64,000 nt of DNA from an uncultured Acidimicrobiales bacterium (GTDB lineage: Bacteria; Actinomycetota; Acidimicrobiia; Acidimicrobiales; SZUA-35), in assembly GCA_937922785.1 (NCBI GenBank), contig CALAJQ010000017.1:1-64000 (forward strand), in the 5' to 3' direction. Shown one piece after another: positions 1 to 9,946 of the stretch. Position numbers and translations under genes: made by a program. Below the pieces are notes generated by a model. It was not told where the DNA came from. It made no database searches and saw only the letters and a program-made list of their open reading frames with translations. The first letter of the stretch is position 1; the number at the start of each line of letters is the position of its first letter.

Positions 1-1
1 G

Positions 2-2479
2 ACCAACCAGGGCAGCCAGGACGCCACAGCCATCACGATCACCGACTACCTCCCCAATGGCTTCGTGCTGAACGACGGAGCGTGGACCGACAACGGCAAC
101 GGCACCGCGAGCCGACCAGGCTTTGGGCCGATCGCTGCTGGCAGCACTGCGTCGACGACGATCACGATGACCGCCACGACCGCCCCGATCGGGCAGAACA
201 AGAACATCGCCGAGATCTCTCGCGACGATGGCAACGACATCGACTCGAACGCCGATGGTGGCGCCAACAACGATCGTCAGCCAGCGAACCCTGGCGACCC
301 GACCGATGATGTGATCGACAACTCCGGTGGTGACGAGGACGACCACGACATCGCCGGGGTCTCAGTTGACGCATACGACTTGGCGCTTACCAAGGTCTAC
401 ACCTCTGATAGCAGTGCTGACGGAAACTCAAGTGACGGAGTGATCGGCGTAGGCGACGATGTTGTATTCACCATCACCGTCATAAACCAGGGCACCGCTG
501 ACGCAGCCTCTGTTGAAGTGACTGACTACCTGCCAACTGGATTTGTTCTGAACGACAGTGCGTGGACTGACAATGGAAACGGCACGGCGAGCATCACAGT
601 TGACAGCCTTGCTGCCGGTGCATCAGCCGATGTTTCGATCACGCTGACCGCCGCTGCTCCTAGTGTTGGCACTACGGTAAACCGGGCCGAAATTTCAGCT
701 GACAACGGCAACGATCTCGATTCGACGCCAAACTCTGACCCCGATGACGACGGTACTGTTGTTGATGACGTGACCGACAACACCGGTGGCGACCAAGACG
801 ATCACGATCCGGCGCCGGTAGAGGTTGTGGCCGACTTCGACTTGGCCCTCGTGAAGACCCTGAACGTAGCCACCACGACCTTGCCGGTGGCTCCAGGTCA
901 GACGGTTACTTTCGATCTGACAGTCATCAATCAGGGAACTACAACTGCAGACAGCATCAGCCTCGTGGACTATGTCGACACCGCTGACTGGACTGGCTTT
1001 GACATTGGTCTAAACCCAGCGGGAACAACAACAGGCGACGCAGCGCTTGGCTACACCTGGTCTGTGTCTGGCAGCGATGGTGCCGTAACGATTGCTGGAC
1101 TACTCGCGGGTGGTGAGTCAGTTACGCTTCCGGTGACACTAACCATTGCTAGTGGCGCCGACTTGACTGACCTCCTCAACACGGCCGAAATCTCGGCCGC
1201 CACAGCGGTTAACCCCGATGGGTCGCCGATTCCAGGCGTTGTTGATCGCGATTCAACTCCAGACACGACCAACGATGATGTCGTTGTAGATGACGTAACT
1301 GACAATTCCGGTGGTGACGAAGATGATCACGACATTGCAACCGTTGAAGCGCCCACGTTTAGCCTAGGCAACCAGGTCTGGCTAGATGTCAACAACAACG
1401 GACTTATCGACCCCGGTGAAGCAGGCATTGGTGGGGTCAGTGTTGGCTTGTTCACCGATACAAACCAAGATGGCCAACCTGATGATCTAAACGGCGACGG
1501 TGTCATAGACATGACTAACGACGCAGTGTTTACAACTGTTACCGACGGAAATGGTTTGTATCTGTTCGCTGGTCTTGATGCCGGTGAGTACATAGTCGGG
1601 ATTCCTCCGACTGAATGGAACACCGGAGGAACGCTTTCGGGTCACCTGTCTTCAGATCCCACTTCTGCTGACGCCAACGACGATGTTGACAACAACGACG
1701 ACGGAACGCCGTGCCAGTGCGCAGATGGATTGGTGCTTTCAAGTCCGCTGACTTTGGGCGATGGCGAACCCGTCGGAGAAAATCCAGACAACGACGCAAC
1801 CACCGCAGATCCGAACGAAAACCTGACTCTCGACTTCGGGTTCCACAGGCCAATCTTCGACTTGGCTGCTCGAAAGCAGCTTAAGGATGGGACTAACTCG
1901 GCCAATGTCAAGGTTGGCGACCTGGTTACCTTCACTATCACTGTCATTAACCAGGGCAACGTGGATGCATCGGGCGTTTCAATCATCGACTACGTACCGG
2001 CAGGCCTAACGTTGTCAGATACCGACTGGACGACAGCTGCCAACGGGGCTGTCGCTTCAATTCCTGGGACGATCCCAGCGGGTGGGTCGGCTTCAGTCGA
2101 CATAACCCTGAAGGTCGCGGCTGGTGCGAGCGGCAACGTTGTCAACCTGGCCGAGATCGCAGGCGCTACAGCAGTTGACGCCGGGGGAGTTGGCATCTTG
2201 ATGCCCAACAACCAGCCGCTGCCTGACATCGACTCGACTCCAGATGCCGACAACTCCGAGACACCGGTTGACGACGTAGTCGATAACACCTCCGGCGACG
2301 AGGACGACCATGACATCGCACAAGTTTCGGTGGCGGCGCCTGTAACCAGCACCCCGTCGCTGCCGGTTACCGGTTCCAGCACAGGTGTGATGGCCATGTT
2401 GGCTGTGTTCTTGTTGGCAGTTGGTGGCGGGTTTGTGTTGTGGTCAAAACGACGTGAGGACGAACCAGCTGAAGGCTAG
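2..2479 (+). CDS. DUF11/SdrD B-like repeat surface protein with C-terminal LPVTG sorting signal (5' truncated by window edge)
   Basis: Frame is open from base 2 (TNQGSQDATAITITDYLPNGFVLND...). Repeated ITVINQG...DYLPxG...NxAEIS...DSTPD...DDVxDNxGGDEDDHDIA units plus one SdrD B-like segment (LGNQVWLDVNNNGLIDPGEAGIGGVSVGLF). C-term LPVTG, hydrophobic segment, KRRE tail. Confidence 0.9.
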   Translation, partial: TNQGSQDATAITITDYLPNGFVLNDGAWTDNGNGTASRPGFGPIAAGSTASTTITMTATTAPIGQNKNIAEISRDDGNDIDSNADGGANNDRQPANPGDPTDDVIDNSGGDEDDHDIAGVSVDAYDLALTKVYTSDSSADGNSSDGVIGVGDDVVFTITVINQGTADAASVEVTDYLPTGFVLNDSAWTDNGNGTASITVDSLAAGASADVSITLTAAAPSVGTTVNRAEISADNGNDLDSTPNSDPDDDGTVVDDVTDNTGGDQDDHDPAPVEVVADFDLALVKTLNVATTTLPVAPGQTVTFDLTVINQGTTTADSISLVDYVDTADWTGFDIGLNPAGTTTGDAALGYTWSVSGSDGAVTIAGLLAGGESVTLPVTLTIASGADLTDLLNTAEISAATAVNPDGSPIPGVVDRDSTPDTTNDDVVVDDVTDNSGGDEDDHDIATVEAPTFSLGNQVWLDVNNNGLIDPGEAGIGGVSVGLFTDTNQDGQPDDLNGDGVIDMTNDAVFTTVTDGNGLYLFAGLDAGEYIVGIPPTEWNTGGTLSGHLSSDPTSADANDDVDNNDDGTPCQCADGLVLSSPLTLGDGEPVGENPDNDATTADPNENLTLDFGFHRPIFDLAARKQLKDGTNSANVKVGDLVTFTITVINQGNVDASGVSIIDYVPAGLTLSDTDWTTAANGAVASIPGTIPAGGSASVDITLKVAAGASGNVVNLAEIAGATAVDAGGVGILMPNNQPLPDIDSTPDADNSETPVDDVVDNTSGDEDDHDIAQVSVAAPVTSTPSLPVTGSSTGVMAMLAVFLLAVGGGFVLWSKRREDEPAEG

Positions 2480-4242
2480 GACAGCCTGCTTTTGCGGTGG
2501 TTGGCCCATTCCATGAAACTTGCACGATCTCTGGTGTTGACTACTAGGTCTTTGGGTGCCCAGCCGCGTTGGGCAGTCAGCACCCCGTATTCCATCCGGC
2601 CAAGTTCAGATGTGTGGTGGCTGTCAGTGTTGATCACTAGTTTCACTTGCCGTTCAACGGCCTTGCGAACGACGTCTGAAGCAGCATCTAGCCTTTGCAG
2701 CGCGCCGTTGACCTCTAACGCGACGTCGTAGTGCGCAAGCGCTTCAAGTACTGCGTCGTAGTCGATCTCGATACCGGGGCGTCGTCCGATGTAGCGCCCG
2801 GTCAAGTGTCCGATCGAATTGACCGTGGGATCGGCAATTGCGGCAATGAGCCGATCGGTCTGTTTCGGGATTGACTGGTCAAAGTGGGAGTGAACCGAAG
2901 CCACGGTGTAGTCAAACAGGGCGCGGAATTCATCGTCGTAGTCAAGCCCTCCGTCTGGCCCAATGTTCAACTCACAACCCCATAAGACCGTCATGTCTGG
3001 GTAATCAACCGCAATCTCAGCAATGCGGTCACGGTGTTCGAGCATTTCTTCAGCGGTAGACCCATTTATCGCCAGGTCGACGCCGTGGTCGGTGATTGCG
3101 AGGTACTCATAACCAAGAGCCGCAGCCTCGGCAATCATTTCAGCGACGGTGCTCCTTCCGTCACCGGACTGGTCTGTGTGGTAGTGCAGGTCGCCGCGAA
3201 TATGGCTGCGCTGAATCAGCTCGCCCAGTCCGTCACCTCCGGCGGCCTCAACTTCGCCGGTTGCCTCCCGCAACGGCGCCGGGATGAACTCGAGCTCCAA
3301 AGCAGCGTAGATCTCTGCTTCGGTCTTGCTGGCGATCACTGGCCGCTCAGAAGCCTCGAGATCTTCGTTGCTTGCATCCATCAGGCCGTATTCGTTTAGC
3401 AGCATCTTGCGATCGATTGCCCGTTGGCGCAGGGCTATGTTGTGCACTTTCGAACCGGTGAAGTACAAGATTGCGGCGCCAAACTGGTCAGGGCTGACAA
3501 CTCGGACGTCCACCTGAAGACCGGCCCGGGTTAAGAACGATGTCTTTGTCTCGCCGTTTACTACAAGGTCAGCAACTTCAGAATGCTGCACCACGAAGTC
3601 CATCACAACCGATGGCTCTAAGGAGGAAACTGTGATGTCTATGTCTCCAATAGTTTCTGACATACGCCGCAAGCTGCCACAAAACTGAACTTCCACAGTC
3701 TCGGGTAAAGCCTCCAAATCAGCGACCAGTCGTTCGGCTAGAGGCAGGGCGTCGGCGATCGGAGTTCTACGATCCTTCCCGGTTAAGCCAAGCCGTTGCA
3801 CGGCTTTGGCGATCTTTGCTTCACTGGTTGCCCCAAGACCGGGCAGTGTCCGCAGCTTCTCCGCCGCTATTGCCTCGGTTAACTGTTCAACGTTCTCTAT
3901 TCCCAATTCAGATCGGACCAGCTTGAGCGTCTTTGGCCCGAGACCGGGAATACGGCTCAATTCAACGAACTCCGGCGGATACTTGGCCCTGAGCTTTTCG
4001 AGCTTTTCAACCGTGCCGGACTCAACAAGTTCTCGTACCTTGCTGGCCGTCGCCTTGCCCACACCACTGATGCCGGTCAGCTCAGACAACTTGAGGGTCG
4101 TTATGTCACGGCCGTCAGACTCCAGACCAAGTGAGGCCTTCTCATAGGCTCTCACCTTGAATGATTGCGGGCTGCCCTCATCCAGAGCTGTCAGCGTTAT
4201 CAGCTCGCTCAGCATCGCCATAACATCGCGCTTGGTAGTCAT
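2476..4242 (-). CDS. polX: DNA polymerase/3'-5' exonuclease PolX (family X polymerase + PHP domain)
   Basis: 588 aa. HhH motifs (ISGVGKATASKV, IPGLGPKTLK), nucleotidyltransferase GSLRRMSETIGDIDI, PHP domain (GDLHYHTDQSGDG, AITDHG, NTDSHH). Confidence 0.95.
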   Translation of the reverse strand: MTTKRDVMAMLSELITLTALDEGSPQSFKVRAYEKASLGLESDGRDITTLKLSELTGISGVGKATASKVRELVESGTVEKLEKLRAKYPPEFVELSRIPGLGPKTLKLVRSELGIENVEQLTEAIAAEKLRTLPGLGATSEAKIAKAVQRLGLTGKDRRTPIADALPLAERLVADLEALPETVEVQFCGSLRRMSETIGDIDITVSSLEPSVVMDFVVQHSEVADLVVNGETKTSFLTRAGLQVDVRVVSPDQFGAAILYFTGSKVHNIALRQRAIDRKMLLNEYGLMDASNEDLEASERPVIASKTEAEIYAALELEFIPAPLREATGEVEAAGGDGLGELIQRSHIRGDLHYHTDQSGDGRSTVAEMIAEAAALGYEYLAITDHGVDLAINGSTAEEMLEHRDRIAEIAVDYPDMTVLWGCELNIGPDGGLDYDDEFRALFDYTVASVHSHFDQSIPKQTDRLIAAIADPTVNSIGHLTGRYIGRRPGIEIDYDAVLEALAHYDVALEVNGALQRLDAASDVVRKAVERQVKLVINTDSHHTSELGRMEYGVLTAQRGWAPKDLVVNTRDRASFMEWANHRKSRLS

Positions 4243-4308
4243 GTTCTGATCCTATGACGGCAGACGTCTTTCCTAAACTGATGTCATTCCTAAGTATGGT
4301 TGAAACAC

Positions 4309-7300
4309 ATGGCTATTAGTGAAGTTGAATACAAGCTCAGTGACCGTTTCAGGGCCGAACAGGGCAAAGTCCTGCTTACCGGCGTTCAGGCATTGGCCAG
4401 AATTCCGATAGACCAGCTGCGGCTTGACCAACTCGGTGGCCTGAATACCGCAGCTTTCCTCTCGGGCTATCCAGGTTCTCCACTCGGCGGATTCGACCTG
4501 GAGGTGGCTAGGGCTATCAAGCTGGTTCCCGAACTGCCGATTGTTCATCAGCCGGCCGTCAACGAAGAGCTCGGGGCGACCTCAGTAATGGGTTCCCAAC
4601 TGGCGCCTGGCCGACCCGATGCAACTTATGACGGAGTGGTCGGCTTCTGGTACGGCAAGGCTCCCGGACTTGACCGTGCTGGTGACTCTCTTCGGCACGG
4701 CGTGTTTGCTGGCGCTAGCCCCAAAGGCGGAGCGGTTGTGCTGGTCGGAGACGATCCAGACTGCAAGTCATCGACAATGCCCTCTTCTTCCGACGCCACC
4801 CTTGTCGACTTGCACATGCCAATTCTCTACCCAGGCAATGCTGCCGAATGCGTCGAGCTCGGCCTTCATGCGGTTGCTATCTCCAGAGCCTCGGGCTTGT
4901 GGTCATCGATGAAGATTGTTACATCAGTTGCCGATGGCTCGGGCACAGTCGATCTACCGGCCTTGTCAGCCACGCCAATTATGCCCACCATCGAGATTGA
5001 TGGCGTCAAGTGGCAATGCCAGCCGTCGGCTCAGTTTCTTGGCCAACGCATGGTTGAAGTCGAGCGAGAATTCCGCGAAGTCAGGCTTCCGCTGGCCCAT
5101 GAATATGGCGTTCTCAACAAACTAAACAGGGTGAGTGTTAACCCGACTGACGCTTGGATTGGGCTGGTAGCAACTGGCTTCACCTATTACGAAATGCTGG
5201 ACGCGCTTCGTCGCCTCGGGCTGGAGACTCCTGACGAAATTGCCAACGCTGGCATCCGGCTGCTGCAGCTGAGAATGCCTGTTCCCTTTGACGCTGGATT
5301 GGTAAGAGAATTCGCCATGGGGCTTGATGAAATCCTCGTAGTTGAAGAGAAAAACCCGACGCTCGAATGGTTGATTAAGGACGCGCTATATGGCGGACCC
5401 CATCAACCCCGAGTGTTGGGCAAGACCCATGAAGATGGTCGAACACTTATGCCATCGTGGGGTCGCCTAGATGCCGACACCATGTTGAGCGGCCTCAGGG
5501 AGCGATTGTCGCCTCGCCTGGGCGAGCGACTTGTGCCAGCAGCCCAAGAGCGCACAAGCATCAAGTTGATCCCGCTTGAGGTCAATCGAACTCCGTTTTT
5601 CTGTTCCGGTTGTCCTCACAACTGGGGTACCAAGGTTCCCGATGGCGCTCTGGTGGGAGCAGGCACCGGATGTCATGGAATGACGCTCTTAATGGAACCC
5701 GAGCGGGTTGGTGAAGGCATCGGAATCACAGCGATGGGCAACGAGGGGGCGCAGTGGATTGGAATGGAGCCTTTTGTTGAGGCGGGTCACATGTTCCAAA
5801 ACTACGGCGACGGAACGTTCATGCATTCGGCCCAATTGGCGCTCCAGTACTGCATTGGGGCAGGCAAGCACATGACGTTCAAGATTTTGTTCAACAGCAC
5901 GGTCGCCATGACCGGCGGACAAGACGCCACTTACTCGCTAGGTGTCAAAGAACTAGCAGCCATCTTGTTGGCCCAAGGCGTTTCGAAAGTAGCGGTAACC
6001 GCCGAAGACCTCGGGCGGTATGACGATGTCGACCTTCCCGCTGGGGTTGAGGTCCATGACCGGACCGAGATCGTTGCAGTCCAAGAGGATCTGCGCAGCA
6101 CACCAGGAGTGACCGTCCTAATTCACGACCAAGAATGTGCCGCTGAACTGAGGCGAGCGCGTCGTCGGGGCAAGCTCACGATGCCAAGCCGCCGAATCAT
6201 CATTAACCACCGGATTTGTGAAGGGTGTGGCGATTGTGGCGACGTCAGCAACTGCCTCTCGGTGCAACCAGTCGACACCCCACTGGGCCGCAAGACCACA
6301 ATTGACCAGGCGTCGTGCAACTATGACGAAAGTTGCCTCAACGGAGACTGCCCCGCATTCATGAGCGTTGAGGTTGAGCCTGGCAACCTCCCTGACCCAA
6401 ACCAGAATCGCAGTTCAGCGACGTCACCCTCGAGCTCTGTGCCGGATCCAGTCGTCGGTCGAGCGGATCGCGTGAACGTGCGGCTGGCGGGCATCGGTGG
6501 CACCGGAGTTGTCACGGTTGCTCAAATCCTCGCAACCGCTGCCATGTTTGATGGGTGGGAAGTCCAAGGACTTGATCAGACGGGGCTCAGTCAAAAAGCG
6601 GGCCCGGTGATAAGCGACGTTGTGCTTTCTCGTTCCGGAGTCGAATCGTCAAACTTCATTGGAGCGGGTCAGGCTGACGTCGTGTTGGGCTTTGACTCGC
6701 TTGTTGCCGCAGCCGATGGGACGATCAGGGCGGCAAGTGCCGATGCAACTCACGTGGTTGTCTCTACTCGTCGGACCCCGACTGGCAAAATGATCTCCGA
6801 TCCTGGTCTCGGCTATCCAGACGCCAGCGTTGGTGCCCGGCTTGAGGCGACGTCAGCCGGCACTCTGAGGCAGCTCGACTCGTCAGCGCTTTCTCATGCG
6901 CTTACCGGTAACTCGGCCCAAGCAAATGTCCTGCTTCTTGGGGTCGCTGTTCAAGACGGTCGAATCCCGGTATCAGTTGGGTCACTTGAAAGAGCGATTG
7001 AGCTGAACGGCGTTGCGGTGGAGGCAAATCTGGCAGCATTTGACTGGGGCCGGCGATGGGCTCATGACTCTGACGCAGTCGAGCAGTTGGCGGGCACGGG
7101 AACCGATGTGACTGCGTACCTGAACACTGTCACCGTTGCCGAGTTGCCAAAGTCTCTAAGCAAGCGAATCAAAAAGTTTGCCCATGACGCCAAGCTTGCC
7201 GAGCTTCTGGAAATGCTGGCAGCAGACCTTGTTGGATATCAGAACAAGGCCTATGCCGCCGATTTCATCGACGCGGTTGCAGCAGCCTCTGAATCTGAAC

Positions 7301-7812
7301 GAAGGGTCAGGCCCACTTCTGCAGCGCTTACTGAAGCCGTTGCCAGAAATCTGCACAAGTTGATGGCCTACAAGGACGAGTACGAGGTAGCGCGGCTGAT
7401 GCTGATGCCAGAAGCAATTGCGGCTGCGGAGTCTGTGGGTGGCGCAGATCCTGATTACAGCTGGCATCTGCACCCACCAATGCTTAAGGCCCTAGGTCTT
7501 GATTCCAAGCTCAAATTTGGGAGCAGTTCTAAGCCGGTCTTTACCACTCTTGCTGCGGGCAAGAGGCTGAGAGGTACGGCGCTGGACCCCTTCGGTCGTA
7601 ACGAGATGCGGCGGACCGAACGTGAACTTCCCGGCGAATACCTGGAAACGATGGCGTTTCTCTACGAACGTCTCAGTGATCTGAACCTTGATCAGGCAAT
7701 CGAGATCGCTAAACTGCCTGACCTCGTTCGCGGCTATGAGGAATTGAAGCTTCGCAGAGTTGCCGAATACCGCAGCAAGCTGACCGAAGCCCTATCTCGC
7801 TTCGCTGGCTAG
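4309..7812 (+). CDS. Indolepyruvate ferredoxin oxidoreductase family protein, fused alpha/beta subunits (start 4300 or 4309)
   Basis: About 1168 aa. TPP-enzyme architecture, Fe-S region CEGCGDCGDVSNC...CNYDESCLNGDC, C-terminal gamma-type domain GIGGTGVVTVAQILA. Confidence 0.9.
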   Translation: MAISEVEYKLSDRFRAEQGKVLLTGVQALARIPIDQLRLDQLGGLNTAAFLSGYPGSPLGGFDLEVARAIKLVPELPIVHQPAVNEELGATSVMGSQLAPGRPDATYDGVVGFWYGKAPGLDRAGDSLRHGVFAGASPKGGAVVLVGDDPDCKSSTMPSSSDATLVDLHMPILYPGNAAECVELGLHAVAISRASGLWSSMKIVTSVADGSGTVDLPALSATPIMPTIEIDGVKWQCQPSAQFLGQRMVEVEREFREVRLPLAHEYGVLNKLNRVSVNPTDAWIGLVATGFTYYEMLDALRRLGLETPDEIANAGIRLLQLRMPVPFDAGLVREFAMGLDEILVVEEKNPTLEWLIKDALYGGPHQPRVLGKTHEDGRTLMPSWGRLDADTMLSGLRERLSPRLGERLVPAAQERTSIKLIPLEVNRTPFFCSGCPHNWGTKVPDGALVGAGTGCHGMTLLMEPERVGEGIGITAMGNEGAQWIGMEPFVEAGHMFQNYGDGTFMHSAQLALQYCIGAGKHMTFKILFNSTVAMTGGQDATYSLGVKELAAILLAQGVSKVAVTAEDLGRYDDVDLPAGVEVHDRTEIVAVQEDLRSTPGVTVLIHDQECAAELRRARRRGKLTMPSRRIIINHRICEGCGDCGDVSNCLSVQPVDTPLGRKTTIDQASCNYDESCLNGDCPAFMSVEVEPGNLPDPNQNRSSATSPSSSVPDPVVGRADRVNVRLAGIGGTGVVTVAQILATAAMFDGWEVQGLDQTGLSQKAGPVISDVVLSRSGVESSNFIGAGQADVVLGFDSLVAAADGTIRAASADATHVVVSTRRTPTGKMISDPGLGYPDASVGARLEATSAGTLRQLDSSALSHALTGNSAQANVLLLGVAVQDGRIPVSVGSLERAIELNGVAVEANLAAFDWGRRWAHDSDAVEQLAGTGTDVTAYLNTVTVAELPKSLSKRIKKFAHDAKLAELLEMLAADLVGYQNKAYAADFIDAVAAASESERRVRPTSAALTEAVARNLHKLMAYKDEYEVARLMLMPEAIAAAESVGGADPDYSWHLHPPMLKALGLDSKLKFGSSSKPVFTTLAAGKRLRGTALDPFGRNEMRRTERELPGEYLETMAFLYERLSDLNLDQAIEIAKLPDLVRGYEELKLRRVAEYRSKLTEALSRFAG

Positions 7813-7864
7813 ATTCAAGCCGATCTGGATTCAAACCGGGGCGTGGACGTGACCTCTGATCAGC

Positions 7865-8323
7865 GTGTACGCTCCGATCAACACAACCACAATTGGGGGA
7901 TCAGTGAGCTCGAAGGCAGACGAAAAGGCACTAGTCGAAAGACTTCAGCGAATCCCGTTGTTTAGCGGTACCACTAAGAAGCAACGAGTCGCTTTGGCTC
8001 GTCTTGGTAAGATCGTCAACTGGAAAGACGGAAACGTAGGCGTTACCGAAGGCTCCAAAGGTGTTGCGTTCTTTCTCATTCTTGATGGCGCGGTTGAAGT
8101 GACTCGTAACGGTCAAGTGCTTGATCAACTACGCCCTGGCGGCTTCTTCGGCGAAGTCGGGTTACTAACGGGCGCTCCGCGAAACGCAACTGTTACCGCC
8201 ATTGACGCTTCGACGTTGTTTGTTCTAGGACGGCCTGCCTTTAGTGCTGCAGTCAAGTCCGATCCAGACATAGCGCTTCGTCTAATGGCTGCAATGGCCG
8301 AGCGGCAGCCAGCGAACGGCTAG
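7865..8323 (+). CDS. Cyclic nucleotide-binding (cNMP/Crp-like) domain protein; start possibly GTG 7904
   Basis: FFLILDGAVEVTRNGQVLDQLRPGGFFGEVGLLTGAPRNATVTA is a canonical cNMP-binding fold; no HTH. Confidence 0.85.
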   Translation: MYAPINTTTIGGSVSSKADEKALVERLQRIPLFSGTTKKQRVALARLGKIVNWKDGNVGVTEGSKGVAFFLILDGAVEVTRNGQVLDQLRPGGFFGEVGLLTGAPRNATVTAIDASTLFVLGRPAFSAAVKSDPDIALRLMAAMAERQPANG

Positions 8324-9403
8324 CTAGCTGCGAGTTATCGCCAAGATTCGCCCGTTCTGATGATCGGTGAGTAGGAGGCGATCGCCGTCGGCGAGCAAAT
8401 CCTGTGGTCGCCCTACGCCACTAACAATTTCTTCGGGTTCCCACGGCTCGGCGCCGTTCTGGGCTCCAATTGGGATGACAACAACTTGGTCGGTAACCCA
8501 CAACGCTACGACGAGAACTTGTGGGTCCCAAGGGGCGACCTTCACCGATGTCGGCGTTGCCTGCGGGCCAAAAAGCGCATGTGATGGCGGCGCTAGAGCG
8601 CATCGCTCTGGGGTGCCATTGAACTGTGTGACCGGTCGGTTGTTCTCCACACATGCTGGCCAGTCGAAGTTGTCTCCAGCTGACACTTTCACCAGTTCAT
8701 CCGAAGCTGGCAATTCATCAAAGGACCCATCAGTCATCTCTGTAGCCCACAACTGACCCGTCGAGTCGAACGTGTGGGCGTAGCCGTGTTTCAGGCCTGA
8801 GCCGACTACCTCTGCGTCCGAAGGTCCTATGTCGCTACCGACAGGATCAGCGTCAGACATTGAGAAGATCTGTCCTGAGCCTGGAACAACTTCTGATCCC
8901 CGTTTGCTGCCCGAAGTGTTATAGATCAAGGCGCCGTCATCAGAAACAGTGAGCGTGCCTTGAGACCGACCGTTGAACGGCATGCCGGAGGCGACTGTCG
9001 TCAGCGGGGCGCCGGGGTTAAGCGACGTGTAAGACAATGACCGCTCTTGCATGATCCAAAGCGTCTGGCCAACTACTGCTACGCCTGTGGGCTTAGACAG
9101 ACGGTCCTGAAGAACCATCCGGCGGTCAGTATTGCCCGTGCCCAATTCGTCCGCCGGGATCAGCAGAACGCGGCCTTGGCCCGAATCCTCAGGGCCAGCA
9201 AGCTCAGCAACAACCAAGTCGCCGTTTGAAGCAAACGCCATCTGGGTTGGGCGGTCTAGTTGGTCAAGAACCAGCGAAACTGAGTAGCCAGGTTGGGCCA
9301 CAACGCCGGGCACACTTGAGGAGTCGTCGTTGGCACAAGCACCGGTCGCCATCGCGAAGACGCACAGCACTGACAACCAGCGTGCGGCGAAACTGGTGAT
9401 CAT
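8324..9403 (-). CDS. Secreted lipoprotein beta-propeller (ScyD/ScyE or PQQ-dependent sugar dehydrogenase-like)
   Basis: MITSFAARWLSVLCVFAMATGAC lipobox; propeller repeats. ORF extends to 9496 but 9403 gives a signal peptide. Confidence 0.65.
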   Translation of the reverse strand: MITSFAARWLSVLCVFAMATGACANDDSSSVPGVVAQPGYSVSLVLDQLDRPTQMAFASNGDLVVAELAGPEDSGQGRVLLIPADELGTGNTDRRMVLQDRLSKPTGVAVVGQTLWIMQERSLSYTSLNPGAPLTTVASGMPFNGRSQGTLTVSDDGALIYNTSGSKRGSEVVPGSGQIFSMSDADPVGSDIGPSDAEVVGSGLKHGYAHTFDSTGQLWATEMTDGSFDELPASDELVKVSAGDNFDWPACVENNRPVTQFNGTPERCALAPPSHALFGPQATPTSVKVAPWDPQVLVVALWVTDQVVVIPIGAQNGAEPWEPEEIVSGVGRPQDLLADGDRLLLTDHQNGRILAITRS

Positions 9404-9439
9404 TAACCCACAGTAGTTCGCCCGTGCGATACTCGGCTG

Positions 9440-9940
9440 ATGGACACCTATGAAGCCATTCTCTCCAAGCGAGACATTCGGCACTACACCGACCAAGAAA
9501 TTGAAGATGAAGTGCTAGACCGAATCCTTCAAGCGGGCCGTATGGCTGGTAGCGCCAAGAACGAAGAAGTACTACGACTGATCGTAGTTAGGGATCAAAC
9601 AGTTCAGGATGCACTAGCCGAAGCCGGAGACTTTGTTTCTTGGATCGGCTCTTCGGCTGTAATTATTGGTTTCGCCGCTCCAAGCAGCTCTATGCGGCTG
9701 TTTGATGTCGGTCGCCAGGCTCAGAACATGATGGTTGCAGCTAATGCCGAAGGCGTAGCCACCTGCCCTGTAACTCTCCAGCACGCAGACAAGGCCCGAT
9801 CCGCAACCGGACTGCCTGACGACTGGGAAATGCCAATGGCGCTAACGCTCGGGTGGCCACTACCTGGTCGACCTGACAGCCCGCTTAAGCGCAAACGCGT
9901 CCCGTTAGCCGAACTCGTAGTTCACGACCGCTGGAGCTAG
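9440..9940 (+). CDS. Nitroreductase family protein
   Basis: MDTYEAILSKRDIRHYTDQEIEDEVLDRILQAGRMAGSAKN is nitroreductase N-term; 166 aa. Confidence 0.85.
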   Translation: MDTYEAILSKRDIRHYTDQEIEDEVLDRILQAGRMAGSAKNEEVLRLIVVRDQTVQDALAEAGDFVSWIGSSAVIIGFAAPSSSMRLFDVGRQAQNMMVAANAEGVATCPVTLQHADKARSATGLPDDWEMPMALTLGWPLPGRPDSPLKRKRVPLAELVVHDRWS

Positions 9941-9946
9941 CGGGCT

